Source: Dunaliella salina | Lineage: Eukaryota; Chlorophyta; Chlorophyceae; Chlamydomonadales; Dunaliellaceae | Reading direction: 5' to 3' | NCBI GenBank assembly: GCA_002284615.2 | Contig: MU070067.1 | Coordinates: 135,257 to 148,657 of the forward strand | Length of the DNA: 13,401 nt | Shown here: piece after piece, positions 1 through 7,524 of the stretch | Position numbering within the stretch: position 1 is the stretch's first letter | Layout: every line of letters begins with the position of its first letter | Notes under the pieces: model-generated | What the model saw: only the letters and a program-made list of their open reading frames with translations | What the model was told of the DNA's origin: nothing | Database searches by the model: none | Program-made: the position numbers and the translations under genes

Positions 1-147
1 TTTGAATTCGTGTTTCTGCTTGCATTTGGTGCTTCCAGCGTCATCATTTTGAATTCGTGTTTCTGCTTGCATTTGGTGCATCCAGCGTCATTACCTTGAA
101 TTCGTGCTACTTACATTTGGTGCATCCAGTGTCATTATTTTGAATTC
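1..147. repeat. 47-bp tandem repeat, ~3 copies, in tRNase Z intron
   Basis: Units start at 1, 48 and 95 (47, 47 and 44 bases) with a fourth partial unit at 139-147 (tttgaattc). The unit contains an EcoRI site and the string gcatttggtgcatccag. The array may continue left of the window. It ends about 20 bases before the acceptor of the exon at 169, but unlike the arrays around exon 2 it contains no exon sequence. Confidence 0.9.
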
Positions 148-168
148 CGCCATGTCTCTTGTCTGCAG

Positions 169-234
169 GGCCGCGGCCAAGAGGACATAAAACAGCTCAG
201 ACTTGGGGGAATGGACGTCCAGGAAACCATAAAG
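169..234 (+). CDS. TRZ: tRNase Z exon 1 of window
   Basis: A 66-base, 22-codon phase-0 exon. It follows a pyrimidine-rich acceptor (cttgtctgcag, 158-168) and is followed by the donor gtgact at 235. It reads GRGQEDIKQLRLGG then MDVQETIK, corresponding to the plant TRZ segment of type GLPGxEIKxLRLxGxxIT just before the VPEIAF block. The other two frames give a stop or an unrelated peptide. The match continues without gap into the exon at 2585. Confidence 0.85.
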
Positions 235-3200
235 GTGACTACTTGAGAGTGGTACATTTGTGAGGCAAATACACTAGTGAAATTTGTTTGAAACATTGGA
301 CAGAGACGTTTTTGAGGGCCACAAATGTATTTGAATTGTGGACCTGGAAAAAATGAAGGTGGCTGGGTGAGATCAACAAAGGGTCATTGCCAAGAAGTGT
401 CCCCTGTGTCCAGTCTCACTCTACTGTCCGGGCCTACAACATGTACTCTTGTGCACTCTGTGAATGTTTTTATTGAGTTTTATTGTGCCTGTGCATATTC
501 TTTTATTGGGAGTTATTGAGCACTTTTGAGCATTATTGAGCCTATTTCTCCAGGCATTCTGGTGGAAAGCCGACAACCTGTATGGTTCTGCGGCGTATTT
601 GCACCATTATGACATGAAAAGTGGAATTTCCACATCTTGTTCTGTTGTCAAAAGATGCAGTGTGACATTTTGTTTCCCACAAACAAAGAGAATGAGGGGA
701 GCGTGCTGGTTGGGACACCTATCATGGTGTGTGTAAAAGAACATGCAGACAGAGAGGAATCCCATGTGAGGGGATGTGATATTGCATGTGTCTATTTATG
801 TACGTATCCATGAATCCCCCTTATAAATCCATGTATCCATTTATGTACGTATGTATGTATGTATGTATGTATGTATGTATGTATGTATGTATGTATGTAT
901 GTATGTATGTATGTATGCATGTATGTATGAATGTATGTATGAATGAATGTATATATGTATATATGTATGTATTATTACAGAGGGGGCTATCTGAGAGAAT
1001 CCCCAAGTATGCGCTTTTTCTGTATTGAAAGTGCGCCCGCTCACAGCCACTTCATCTGATTGGGACAAGTTAGCTCTAGTGTGTAGCTGGAGTTATAAGC
1101 TACCAGAGTATATGCTCAGATTTATGTCAGTCACCCTGTGTGCTTGAAAAGACTGGAGTAAAGCCACATGGAGCACGTAAACCCTTGTTTTATCTAAACC
1201 AAAAAAACAATGATAAGCTTTATCCTTTCCTTCATGAAATTCTCTTTTTTATGATCAGGCTAGCAGTCAGTCGTTTCGACTGGAGGCCTTGTAACCTTGT
1301 AACCTTATAACCTTGTAAACCCTTGTTTGGTGCTTTTTGTAGAAAAATGGCTAAAAACGCCATGAAACACCAACCACTGGGTCTTTTCACTCCGTTTGCA
1401 ATGATATCATTTTGGTACAAGGACTCCAAATCACCAAAAATGACCCAATTTGGTGCTATGGGTGGTCAAATATGGAGTTTTGGTGGTGGAAACTACGGTT
1501 CACGCCGCGGCTGATTAGGCACAGTTTTTGTAACTGGCAAGTTTCGAAACTTAGTCCTACAGGAAGATGAAACATGCTACCAAAGGGAATCAAGTTTCAA
1601 ACCTGCCCGTTACGGAGAAGCTATGCTAGGAACATGCAAAAAAGTCCTGATTTGGGGCCTCAGATAACCCCCTCTGGTATTAGTATCATTGAATTTTTAT
1701 TTGTATTTTAATTTTGTTTATTCATTCATTTATTCTTTCATTCATTTTTCTTTTCCCCACACAATCACAGCACAGGGGAAAAACATTACTTATGCGTGGT
1801 GGTTTAGCTTTTGCGCAATATCAAATGCCACAACAGGAGTCAATTGTGATACAAAGAACGCCTTCCTTGCTCCGTTAGGCATCAAGTTTGAAATGTCTTG
1901 GAATGTCTTCATAAGCTGCTTGCCCTCGAAGGTCTCAGGCAAGGTGCCACACACAACATTTCTCCGGGAATAGAATTTCTAAGGTTTCAAACTCTCTTTT
2001 GTTGAGCATAAATCGGAAGTCGCCAATTGCTTCTGTTCCTCCTAAATCTCAAACTCCTGATGGAAGTGGACCCGCGATGGGAATATCCATACTCTTGTGT
2101 GTCATGCAGGTTGTCAACCATTAAAGCTTGCTTTGCAAAGGGGATCAATCTTGTGTCTCAATCCTTTCACTGATCACCTTGTTGCTAGTCTCGCCATCCT
2201 GAAATAAATACATAAGCTTAAACACTGGAAAGAAAGCTTTGTGTCGTGTATGTGCCAGAGGTCGCATGCTCAGCAGGCACAAGAAAGATAGCTTCACGAG
2301 ACACAATTGCCTAAGAGTGCATCCAAGGCAGACGCTAGCATGTTCAATGTCCTGCGTTATGCTGGTGCCAGAGATCGCATTCAACTCAGACACAAGAAAG
2401 AAAGCTTCGTGTCACACAGGTGCCAGAGATTGCATCCATAGCAGACACAAGAAAGAATATTCTGTGATACACAGGCGCCAAAGATAGCATTCACTTCAGA
2501 CACAAAAAAGAGATCTTTGAGTCACGTATCTGCTAGAGGTTGCATTCACAGCAGACACAAGAAAGGAAGCTTAGTGTCACGCAGGTGCCAGAGATTGCAT
2601 TCACAGCAGACACCACGGTCGAGTTCCTAGAACGAGACAGCCCGGCATTGGCGGACGCACTGAGGGCCCGGCTGTTGATCATTGAGATGACATTTGTGGA
2701 TGATACTGTTTCGGTGGATGAGGTGCGACCATTGAGATGACATGTGCTGATCGCTGTGATGACACTTGGTGATGGTACTTTTTCAAAGCACGTGGCGCGA
2801 CGGTTGAGATGACATGCGTGGATGAAACTGTTTCAGTGGATGAGGCGCGACCATTGAGATGACATGTGTTGTCCTTTGAGGTGACATTCGTGAATGATAT
2901 TGTTTATGAGGGTGAGGCGCGACCATTGAGCTGACATGTGTTGAACGTAGAGATGACATTTTCAGATGGTACTGTTTCAGAGGGTGAGGTGTGAGCATTG
3001 AGATGACATGTGTTGTCCTTTGAGATGGCATTCGTGAATGATGTCGTTTCAGTGGATGAGGTGCGACCATTGAGATGACACGTGTTGGTCAATCGTTGAG
3101 ATGACATGTGTGGATGATATCGTTTCAGTGGATGAGGTGCAACCATTGAGATGGCAGGTATTGTCCTTCGAGATGACAGTCATGGATGATGATACTTTTT

Positions 3201-5389
3201 TAGAGGGTGAGGCGCGACCATTGAGATGACATGTGTTGAACGTAGAGATGACATTTTCAGATGGTACTGTTTCAGTGGATGAGGCGTGACCATTGAGCTG
3301 ACATGTGTTGATGGTTGAGATCACATGTGTTGGTTATTTAGAAGAGGTTCGTGGATGAGGGGTCGTCCATTGAGGTGACATTTAATGATGATGCTGTCTC
3401 AGTGGACAAGGTGCAATGAGCCCTTTGAAACAGGGATGAGTGGTGCATTCAATTGGGCGCTCAAGAGGAGGTTGAGCGCATAGGGAAAGGATGAGCAATG
3501 TAGAGGTGGGTAAGGTGCGTTGGGCACATGAGAAATGGATGAGTTCATGGGATAGCTGTTGGACTGCATCAGGCCCATGAGAAGTGGGTTGTTGCACGGG
3601 AGACAAATGCGTGTATTAGAGATGTGGATGAGGTCATTGGGCGAGCACAAAGTGCACAATTTCAATGGAACTAGGTGAGTGCATGGGAAATGAGTAAGGT
3701 GCTTTGGGCATACAAGATGCAGATGATTGCATGAGAAATGCATGATTGCATGGCAACCATTTTGAATGCACGGGCAAGTGATGGGTGCATGGGAGATGGA
3801 TGAGTGCACAAGAAACACTTCAGGTTTGAAACGTACAACCAATTATGTTTTGGTGCTTAAAGGGGGCTGCAGGTGGGCTATCTGGATCAGGTCAGCAATG
3901 TCAGAATCTGAGACAAATGCTGCAGTGTTCCATGCGTTGTGAGATCACGACATTGATCTTCATTTTTCAAACCCTGCCTACCCCTGTAGGCACGAGAGCG
4001 AGGCCATCTGCACATAGCTGACTTCATCGTACATGCACACCGTTTTCAGGTGCGCTTCTGACAGCTGTTTGTGCACTTCCAAGCCCTGACCATGTTTTGG
4101 ATCTTTGCCTCATTGCATTAAAGGAATTGTTGGTCATCCCTGACTCATTGCTCCAGGGAAAATAGTGTGATATTTCTGTTCACAGAAGTAGCATCCATTT
4201 GCGCTGCTCTGGGCTTGCTTGAGTACGAAATGGACATGACCCCTTGGGCTCAATGGTACTTGGTTCAATAGAGCATTGCAAAAAACCTCACCACTCACAG
4301 CAAGCTTTGCTCGGCTCCTGAGAGCATCCCATTGGGGAGTTCTTTTGTGCAATACATGCATCTTGTGTGTGACTTGATTTCCGCCTCCAACTCCCTTCCT
4401 CCACTTCCCTGATGCGAGCACCTTTGCAAAAATGCGACATGCCTGGGGTGCCTTCGCTGAATTTTGTCAGGCACTATTTGCGCACTGGCTAGCTGTTTTG
4501 TTGACTAGGATCGTGCATCTTGTGAGCTTTGAGGAATCTGCTGCACGAAAGCCTCTCTTTAAAGTAAGTTTAGTTTGAGCAGGCCATAGGCCGCATGCAT
4601 CCAAGAGAGTGTCTTAAAAGGACACTTGCCTTTTTGAGTGACTTTTCGAGGAAAGAATTAAGATTGTTCAGCAGGATTGGCTGCTTGCATCAGCTAGCCC
4701 TGAGGAATCTGCTGCAAAAAAGCCCGTCTCCAGAGACACTCGCCTGAGCTACTTCTCTGAAGAAAGACTTGGAATGTTGGAGCAAGCATGGCTGCTTGCA
4801 TCAAGGAAATCTTCTCAGAATATTCAGTTTTTTTTCACGTCTTGGCTCAGCAAAACAGGGTGCCTTGAGGGCATGTACACAACAATCATCATGCGCCACT
4901 TCAAGTACTTGCCGCTGCTCCTGGCACTCGTGTGTCTGCAGTTTTAACTGGCCATCCTGCTGCTGCTACCTCCGTTTCTCATTGTATGCAGGTCAATGTA
5001 GTTTGCCCTGTCTGTGATTGGAACCTATGTGCTGAACAATTCCAGATCACAATCATCTTATCTATTTGACGCCAGCATGTCCAGATCACTGCAAATTGCA
5101 CTGTCTGTGTTTGGCACTCGTGTGCTCGACATACCCAGGCCAAAGTGGATTTCTCTGTCTGTGTGTGGCACTCGTGTGCCTCAGTGATTACAGGCCCTGC
5201 TGATGCTTCAACCTCTCCAGATCACTCTACATTGCCTCGTGTGTATTTGGCTTGCAGAATGAAGCCATCCTGCTCATCCATTTTTCTGCGCGGTACAAGC
5301 GCAGTGAGATCATCAATGCGCTGAACACGAACCTGCCTCCTTCGCTACGAGCCAAGTGTGTGCCATTTTTGAATGGTTATGCTGACTAG
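169..5389 (+). CDS. TRZ: tRNase Z (ribonuclease Z, short plant-type), 3' half, 4 exons
   Basis: Join 169-234, 2585-2722, 3990-4049, 5258-5389: 131 codons plus TAG. tRNase Z is a zinc-dependent metallo-beta-lactamase-fold endonuclease that removes the 3' trailer from precursor tRNAs. Seen in order: a G-x-EDIKQLRLGG block (exosite/flap-to-core region of the family); VPEIAFTADTT, with the motif IV metal-binding Asp; LLIIEMTFVDD; ARERGHLHIADF with the conserved His; and EAILLIHFSARY with the motif V His. The spliced order and spacing match the C-terminal half of short plant TRZ proteins, and the stop falls where that family ends. All junctions are phase 0 with GT-AG borders. The N-terminal half, including HxHxDH, lies before position 1, so this is partial at the 5' end. 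Oddity: introns 2 and 3 (the gene's introns flanking exon 2 here) contain tandem copies of the exon 2 junctions. Family assignment is firm; compartment cannot be told without the N-terminus. Confidence 0.9.
843..973. repeat. (GTAT)n microsatellite
   Basis: An uninterrupted GTAT run at about 849-917 (some 17 copies) continues as imperfect GTAT/GAAT/ATAT repeats to about 973. Both strands are open in several frames only because the 4-base unit lacks stops (repeated YVCM-type peptides on one strand, HTYI-type on the other), so no protein is called here. Confidence 0.97.
1287..1318. repeat. 8-bp tandem repeat CCTTGTAA, 4 copies
   Basis: Four consecutive units, ccttgtaa, ccttgtaa, ccttataa, ccttgtaa. 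A related 14-base word, gtaaacccttgttt, occurs at 1177-1190 and again at 1315-1328. Three units contain TGTAA, the pentamer used as a poly(A) signal in volvocalean green algae; whether it acts here inside an intron is unknown. Confidence 0.85.
1790..2105 (-). pseudogene. Broken coding remnant, antisense within tRNase Z intron
   Basis: Read on the minus strand from ATG 2103-2105: MTHKSMDIPIAGPLPSGV, then an in-frame TGA, then DLGGTEAIGDF, RFMLNKREFETLEILFPE. A one-base frame change inside a short TG run (near 1948-1957) is followed by GTLPETFEGKQLMKTF, QDISNLMPNGARKAFF and VSQLTPVVAFDIAQ to TAA at 1790-1792. The peptide is amphipathic, non-repetitive and protein-like on both sides of the breaks, so it looks like a decayed C-terminal gene fragment, perhaps from an inserted mobile element. 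I do not recognise the family. An alternative is two small exons of an intron-nested antisense gene, but no GT-AG pair joins the two frames. Confidence 0.5.
2226..2613 (+). repeat. 55-bp minisatellite made of intron end + exon 2 start
   Basis: Seven units with the exon-start position at 2252, 2307, 2365, 2420, 2475, 2530 and 2585 (spacings 55, 58, 55, 55, 55, 55). Each unit is about 26 bases of intron end (consensus agaaaggaagcttcgtgtca then cacag) plus 29 bases of exon start (gtgccagagattgcattcac then agcagacac). The last unit is the real exon 2 boundary. Copies at 2420 and 2475 keep a CAG acceptor; those at 2252, 2307, 2365 and 2530 have lost it. Copies still encode VPEIAFNSDT-like peptides. 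Confidence 0.93.
2585..2722 (+). CDS. TRZ: tRNase Z exon 2 of window (motif IV Asp)
   Basis: A 138-base, 46-codon exon, phase 0 at both ends; acceptor gtcacgcag ending 2584, donor gtgcga at 2723. It begins VPEIAFTADTT, where the Asp codon at 2609-2611 is the motif IV metal ligand of tRNase Z, and continues through ALRARLLIIEMTF to VDDTVSVDE. Most relatives have Gly-Asp where this has Ala-Asp. Both ends of this exon have been tandemly copied into the adjoining introns (55-bp array on the left, ~72-bp array on the right), so the true splice sites sit next to several look-alikes. Confidence 0.9.
2681..3418 (+). repeat. ~72-bp minisatellite made of exon 2 end + 5' splice site
   Basis: The seed is the last 42 bases of exon 2 (from attgagatgacatttgtgga at 2681) plus gtgcgacc of the intron. 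The base equivalent to intron position +1 recurs at 2723 (real), 2805, 2845, 2917, 2989, 3061, 3137, 3212, 3284, about 3362 and 3411. Typical spacing is 72-76; a short unit (40) and the last unit (49) match the seed without the extra ~22-base piece, which is itself a second attgagatgacat copy. The final unit (3369-3410) still reads IEVTFNDDAVSVDK, close to the exon. Confidence 0.92.
3419..3989 (+). other. Rest of tRNase Z intron: decayed GATGAG/GCATGGGA-rich repeats
   Basis: From about 3430 to 3815 the plus strand is purine-rich and full of diverged copies of a phrase like gatgagtgcatgggagatg (for example around 3490-3545, 3670-3690, 3720-3760, 3780-3812), with no constant period. It looks like an old tandem array continuing the one at 2681-3418 or an independent one. 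The lack of stops on the minus strand is a consequence of this composition. The last 150 bases lead into the polypyrimidine acceptor at 3989. Confidence 0.6.
3990..4049 (+). CDS. TRZ: tRNase Z exon 3 of window (conserved His)
   Basis: A 60-base, 20-codon phase-0 exon between acceptor ctacccctgtag (ending 3989) and donor gtgcgc (4050). It reads ARERGHLHIADF then IVHAHRFQ. In plant TRZ proteins the same place holds an AREYGHTHLSEI-type segment; the His codon at 4005-4007 corresponds to the conserved His of the GHxH/GHST motif involved in catalysis. Only this frame is open across the exon. Confidence 0.88.
4134..4466 (-). other. Open frame of unknown nature, antisense in tRNase Z intron
   Basis: Minus-strand frame open from about 4466 to a stop at 4134-4136 (GTG at 4421). 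It includes HKRTPQWDALRSRAKLAVSG, EVFCNALLNQVPLSPRGHVH and FVLKQAQSSANGCYFCEQKY. It has no ATG near its start and no recognised domain, and it overlaps the plus-strand ORF-like stretch. It may be a mobile-element remnant or non-coding. Confidence 0.2.
4378..4943 (+). other. Unrecognised ORF-like stretch with internal duplication, in intron
   Basis: One plus-strand frame is open from 4378 through MRHAWGAFAEFCQALFAHWL and FEESAARKPLFK to 4563. After a 57-base GT...AG insertion (4564-4620) the same frame resumes at GAC 4621, meets one TGA, then runs through QQDWLLASASPEESAAKKP, DTRLSYFSEERLGMLEQAWL and LASRKSS to a TAA at about 4941. The block EESAA..WLLAS occurs twice (from 4531 and from 4702). 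The reading looks protein-like but matches no family I know; it could be a decayed gene or mobile-element fragment, or chance openness in a duplicated stretch. An overlapping minus-strand frame is also open, which weakens the case. Confidence 0.3.
4531..4803 (+). repeat. Imperfect tandem duplication, one copy with a 57-bp insertion
   Basis: Copy A starts at gaggaatctgctgca 4531 and ends at ctgcttgcatca 4692; copy B starts at gaggaatctgctgca 4702 and ends at ctgcttgcatca 4803. Copy A is longer mainly because of 4564-4620, which begins gtaagt, ends ag and separates AAA from GAC exactly where copy B reads AGA-GAC. Copy A also has one extra codon downstream. Confidence 0.75.
4905..5257 (+). repeat. 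Degenerate tandem repeats leading to the last tRNase Z acceptor
   Basis: The words ctgtctgtg (5008, 5101, 5155), ggcactcgtgtg (4923, 5113, 5167) and tccagatcac (5041, 5080, 5216) recur irregularly. The last unit, tccagatcactctacattgc followed by cgtgtgtatttggcttgcag, runs into the exon. At 4938-4977 gtctgcag is followed by ggccatcctgctgctgctac, resembling the exon start gaagccatcctgctcatcca. This suggests another, older junction-derived array. Confidence 0.5.
5258..5389 (+). CDS. TRZ: tRNase Z terminal exon (HFSARY motif V)
   Basis: A 132-base exon of 43 codons plus TAG (5387-5389); acceptor tttggcttgcag ends at 5257. It reads NEAILLIHFSARYKRSEI, then ALNTNLPPSLRAKC and VPFLNGYAD. The His at 5279-5281 in IHFSARY is the motif V metal ligand. 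The ending is about the length of short-form TRZ C-termini, which supports the stop as genuine. A GT follows AATG at 5375, but using it is unnecessary. Confidence 0.9.
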   Translation, partial: NEAILLIHFSARYKRSEIINALNTNLPPSLRAKCVPFLNGYAD

Positions 5390-7524
5390 TGGCGGCCTCC
5401 TCCCAGAAGCTGCCATGGTGGACGTTGAGGCTTCTTGGTGTTCTTAAATTCCACTCAAAGATGATCGCTGGAGCTTGGATACGTTTTCGGAAAAAGCAGA
5501 CGTTCTCTCCAGAGGATTTGCTACACCACTGTGTGTATGGTAGTACACCGAAGTATGCCACAAAAAGTCAAACTGAGTGTCCTCCAGGAGCCAATGGTCT
5601 TTAATGGACCTTGCCTAGCTAGGGTCTTGCAAGCCTCCTTCAGTGTGGACTGCATGCCCCTTGACCTCAGCTTTCTTCAAAGAACTCCCCTTGCAAAGCC
5701 CCAGAACCCCATCATCATGGGCGTGTCCAGTGCTCATTGTCATGCTGACCTAATCATTTCACGTCGAGTGGCCCCCCAACTTTCTTTACGTGACTAAAGA
5801 GACGACAAAGGCAGTAGAATTAGCTCCTAACAATGCGCATTAGAGGAGGAGAGATACAAGATTTTTGGAGAGGGGCCGGTCAAAACTGGTCAAAACACTT
5901 GAGTACCAGTCTGCAGCTGATAAGGAGACCGGAACATTTCTCTGATCCAGGATTTGATCACCTGGAATCCTCTGAACATGCACAACCACCATGCTCACTA
6001 AGCCCGCACACGTTGTCGCTGTAGTGCTGCTTGCTGAGTGCTAAGTGTGCAGCCAGGAGCCCCAAAAATCCACATTATCTACTGGCCAGTGACTAAATGT
6101 GGCTTGATTAATGAGTTCCCCCAGTCGGTGTATGGGCAGCACACACCCTTTCTCGTGATTCAAGGACCTGGAATCCGGATTTGAGTCCTGGGGTTGGCTT
6201 GGGAGATTTGTTGGGGCCCATTGGTGGGGACTTCAGTCTAGTCCTTATTGCGCGCGGCCGAACGGCAAGTATATTTCTTTTTTCTTTCTTTCTTTCCTCT
6301 GGTGAGGAAGGTGCCGGACAGCCCCTTCATCATTATCAAACATTAAAAGTTCTCGGAGCATAATGCACAAAAATCAGTTTTGAGCGGAATATTTGGCGTA
6401 TTTGGGAGAATTTTGGTGTGTAATGGGGGTGCGAAATGGGTTTGTAAAATCCAAAAAATTTTAGTTTGCGAAGTGGTCACAGAGCTGTCAGGTATGCCAT
6501 TCTGAGCCCATTCTACTTTTCATCAATTGATGTTGGGAGAATGAGTATTGCCTATGTTGTTTTCCTTTCTCCCATGCATTTTATTTCAATTTCCGAATGA
6601 TCGTTTCCTCAGAGACCAAAGATAGCACGTACTACCAGTTTTTCCACAAAATGATAAACGCAGTTTGAGAAACCAAGATTGCCCGTTAAGGTGCTCCCGT
6701 TAAGGTGCTCGCTTCTGGAACAGATCCCTCCAAGCCCCCTCACACCCTTGCCTGAATATGGCCGATACCAGAGCTCATGGAGGAATCTTACAGCCCAAAG
6801 GTTTGGTTCGCTTGCTGTTGGTGTATAGTCATTTTTCTCATCCTGTTCTGAAAACTGTAACTGACACTGTGACAGGGCACCATACAAAACCAGAGTCTGA
6901 GGAAGTCAGACAAACTCAAAATGGTTGACCCTGCACATCATCTTTAGGCGTGAGGCAGGCAACATGTTTTTGTCAATATGAATGAGCCTCTCGTAGAGTT
7001 GAGTTTATCCAACAAAATGCTAATTATTGGCTTCCAAAAGTTGCCATGCCATATCAAGATTCACAACCATGAGTAAGAGCGATTGTCTCGCACCTCTTTT
7101 CAGGAGCCCCAGGGTTTTTTTTTGGGTGTGTGGCAGTGGAAAGCACGACGAGGAGAGTCCAGGCATCGAGGAACAGACAGCCTACTGATCCCCCTAAGCT
7201 TTGTCCCTGGAACTCTGTTAGACAAGAATTACAGGAAAGGAGCCGATATTCAGATCACCTGATCACAAGGATTACTCTTGTCTGCTACTAACTGAATTAC
7301 CAAGATTGTAGTTTGAGGAGCCCTAGCTCGCTGGTTAGGGAAATCTTCTTTAAGCACACAGCCTCTTGGCCGGCACAGACTTTCTTATTTTCCTGAGAGC
7401 GAATGCGTGTGTCAGCCTCAAATTGCACAGTGATTCCCAAAGGCTAGCAGGCCTTTGGCCATCTCACAACAGAACTTCTTTTTCTAGTCTAAGAATTTGC
7501 CTTGACCTATGTATTCCAATTTGA
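5390..7524. other. Intergenic region after tRNase Z; no supported gene
   Basis: This should start with the tRNase Z 3' UTR. TGTAA pentamers at 6419-6423 and 6443-6447 are possible but distant poly(A) signals. Short structures: ggtcaaaact twice at about 5879-5898; a CTTT-rich tract at 6276-6297; a 14-bp perfect tandem duplication cccgttaaggtgct at 6682-6695 and 6696-6709; a T run at about 7116. Open frames at 5389-5604, 5531-5797 and 6609-6887 (-) show no recognisable motif, splice context or repeat homology, and are treated as chance. Confidence 0.6.
6682..6709. repeat. 14-bp perfect tandem duplication
   Basis: cccgttaaggtgct occurs twice back to back, at 6682-6695 and 6696-6709, in otherwise non-repetitive intergenic sequence. 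Replication slippage would explain it. Confidence 0.9.

Larger units (their letters stand above)
235..2584 (+). other. tRNase Z intron (2350 bases) and its contents
   Basis: Phase-0 GT-AG intron between the exons at 169 and 2585. From 235 to about 840 I see no supported gene. Then come a (GTAT)n microsatellite, a weak 8-bp repeat, a polypyrimidine tract with TTCA repeats (about 1689-1760), an antisense coding remnant (1790-2105) and a 55-bp junction-derived minisatellite (2226-2584). Homology gives no room for another tRNase Z exon inside it. Confidence 0.75.
4050..5257 (+). other. Last tRNase Z intron (1208 bases)
   Basis: Phase-0 GT-AG intron between the exons at 3990 and 5258. It contains, on the minus strand, an open frame of 96 codons (4134-4421, extendable to about 4466) of unknown nature, and on the plus strand an ORF-like stretch with an internal duplication (4378-4940). 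The last 350 bases are degenerate repeats leading up to the acceptor. None of it aligns with tRNase Z protein. Confidence 0.65.

Noticed and set aside
554..620. Exon-like stretch reading AFWWKADNLYGSAAYLHHYD after a ttctccag acceptor.
   Set aside because: It lies in the intron between two tRNase Z exons that join without a gap in the protein family, and its donor (aaaagtgga) is poor. Perhaps a cryptic exon, but not supported.
970..1056. Acceptor-like ttattacag followed by a short open frame (GGYLRESPSMRFFC).
   Set aside because: It does not fit tRNase Z, has no clear donor and ends in TGA after some 25 codons.
786..1068. Open frames on both strands across the microsatellite.
   Set aside because: They arise from the stop-free GTAT unit; both strands are open to the same degree.
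2145..2487. Frames of 82 codons on both strands across the 55-bp array.
   Set aside because: Repeat artefacts; the sense content is copied from exon 2.
2226..3418. CRISPR-like regular repeats.
   Set aside because: Units are contiguous with no unique spacers, they derive from exon junctions, and the DNA is eukaryotic.
2783..3842. Several long minus-strand frames rich in His, Ser, Thr and Pro.
   Set aside because: They are periodic translations of the 72-bp and later purine-rich repeats, antisense to tRNase Z, with no conserved domain.
6150..6190. B-box-like word ggatttgagtcctgg.
   Set aside because: No convincing A-box upstream, so neither a tRNA nor a tRNA-derived SINE is called.
7318..7400. 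tRNA-like A-box word tagctcgctggttaggg.
   Set aside because: No B-box (GGTTCGANTCC-like) at the right distance and no cloverleaf that I can pair.
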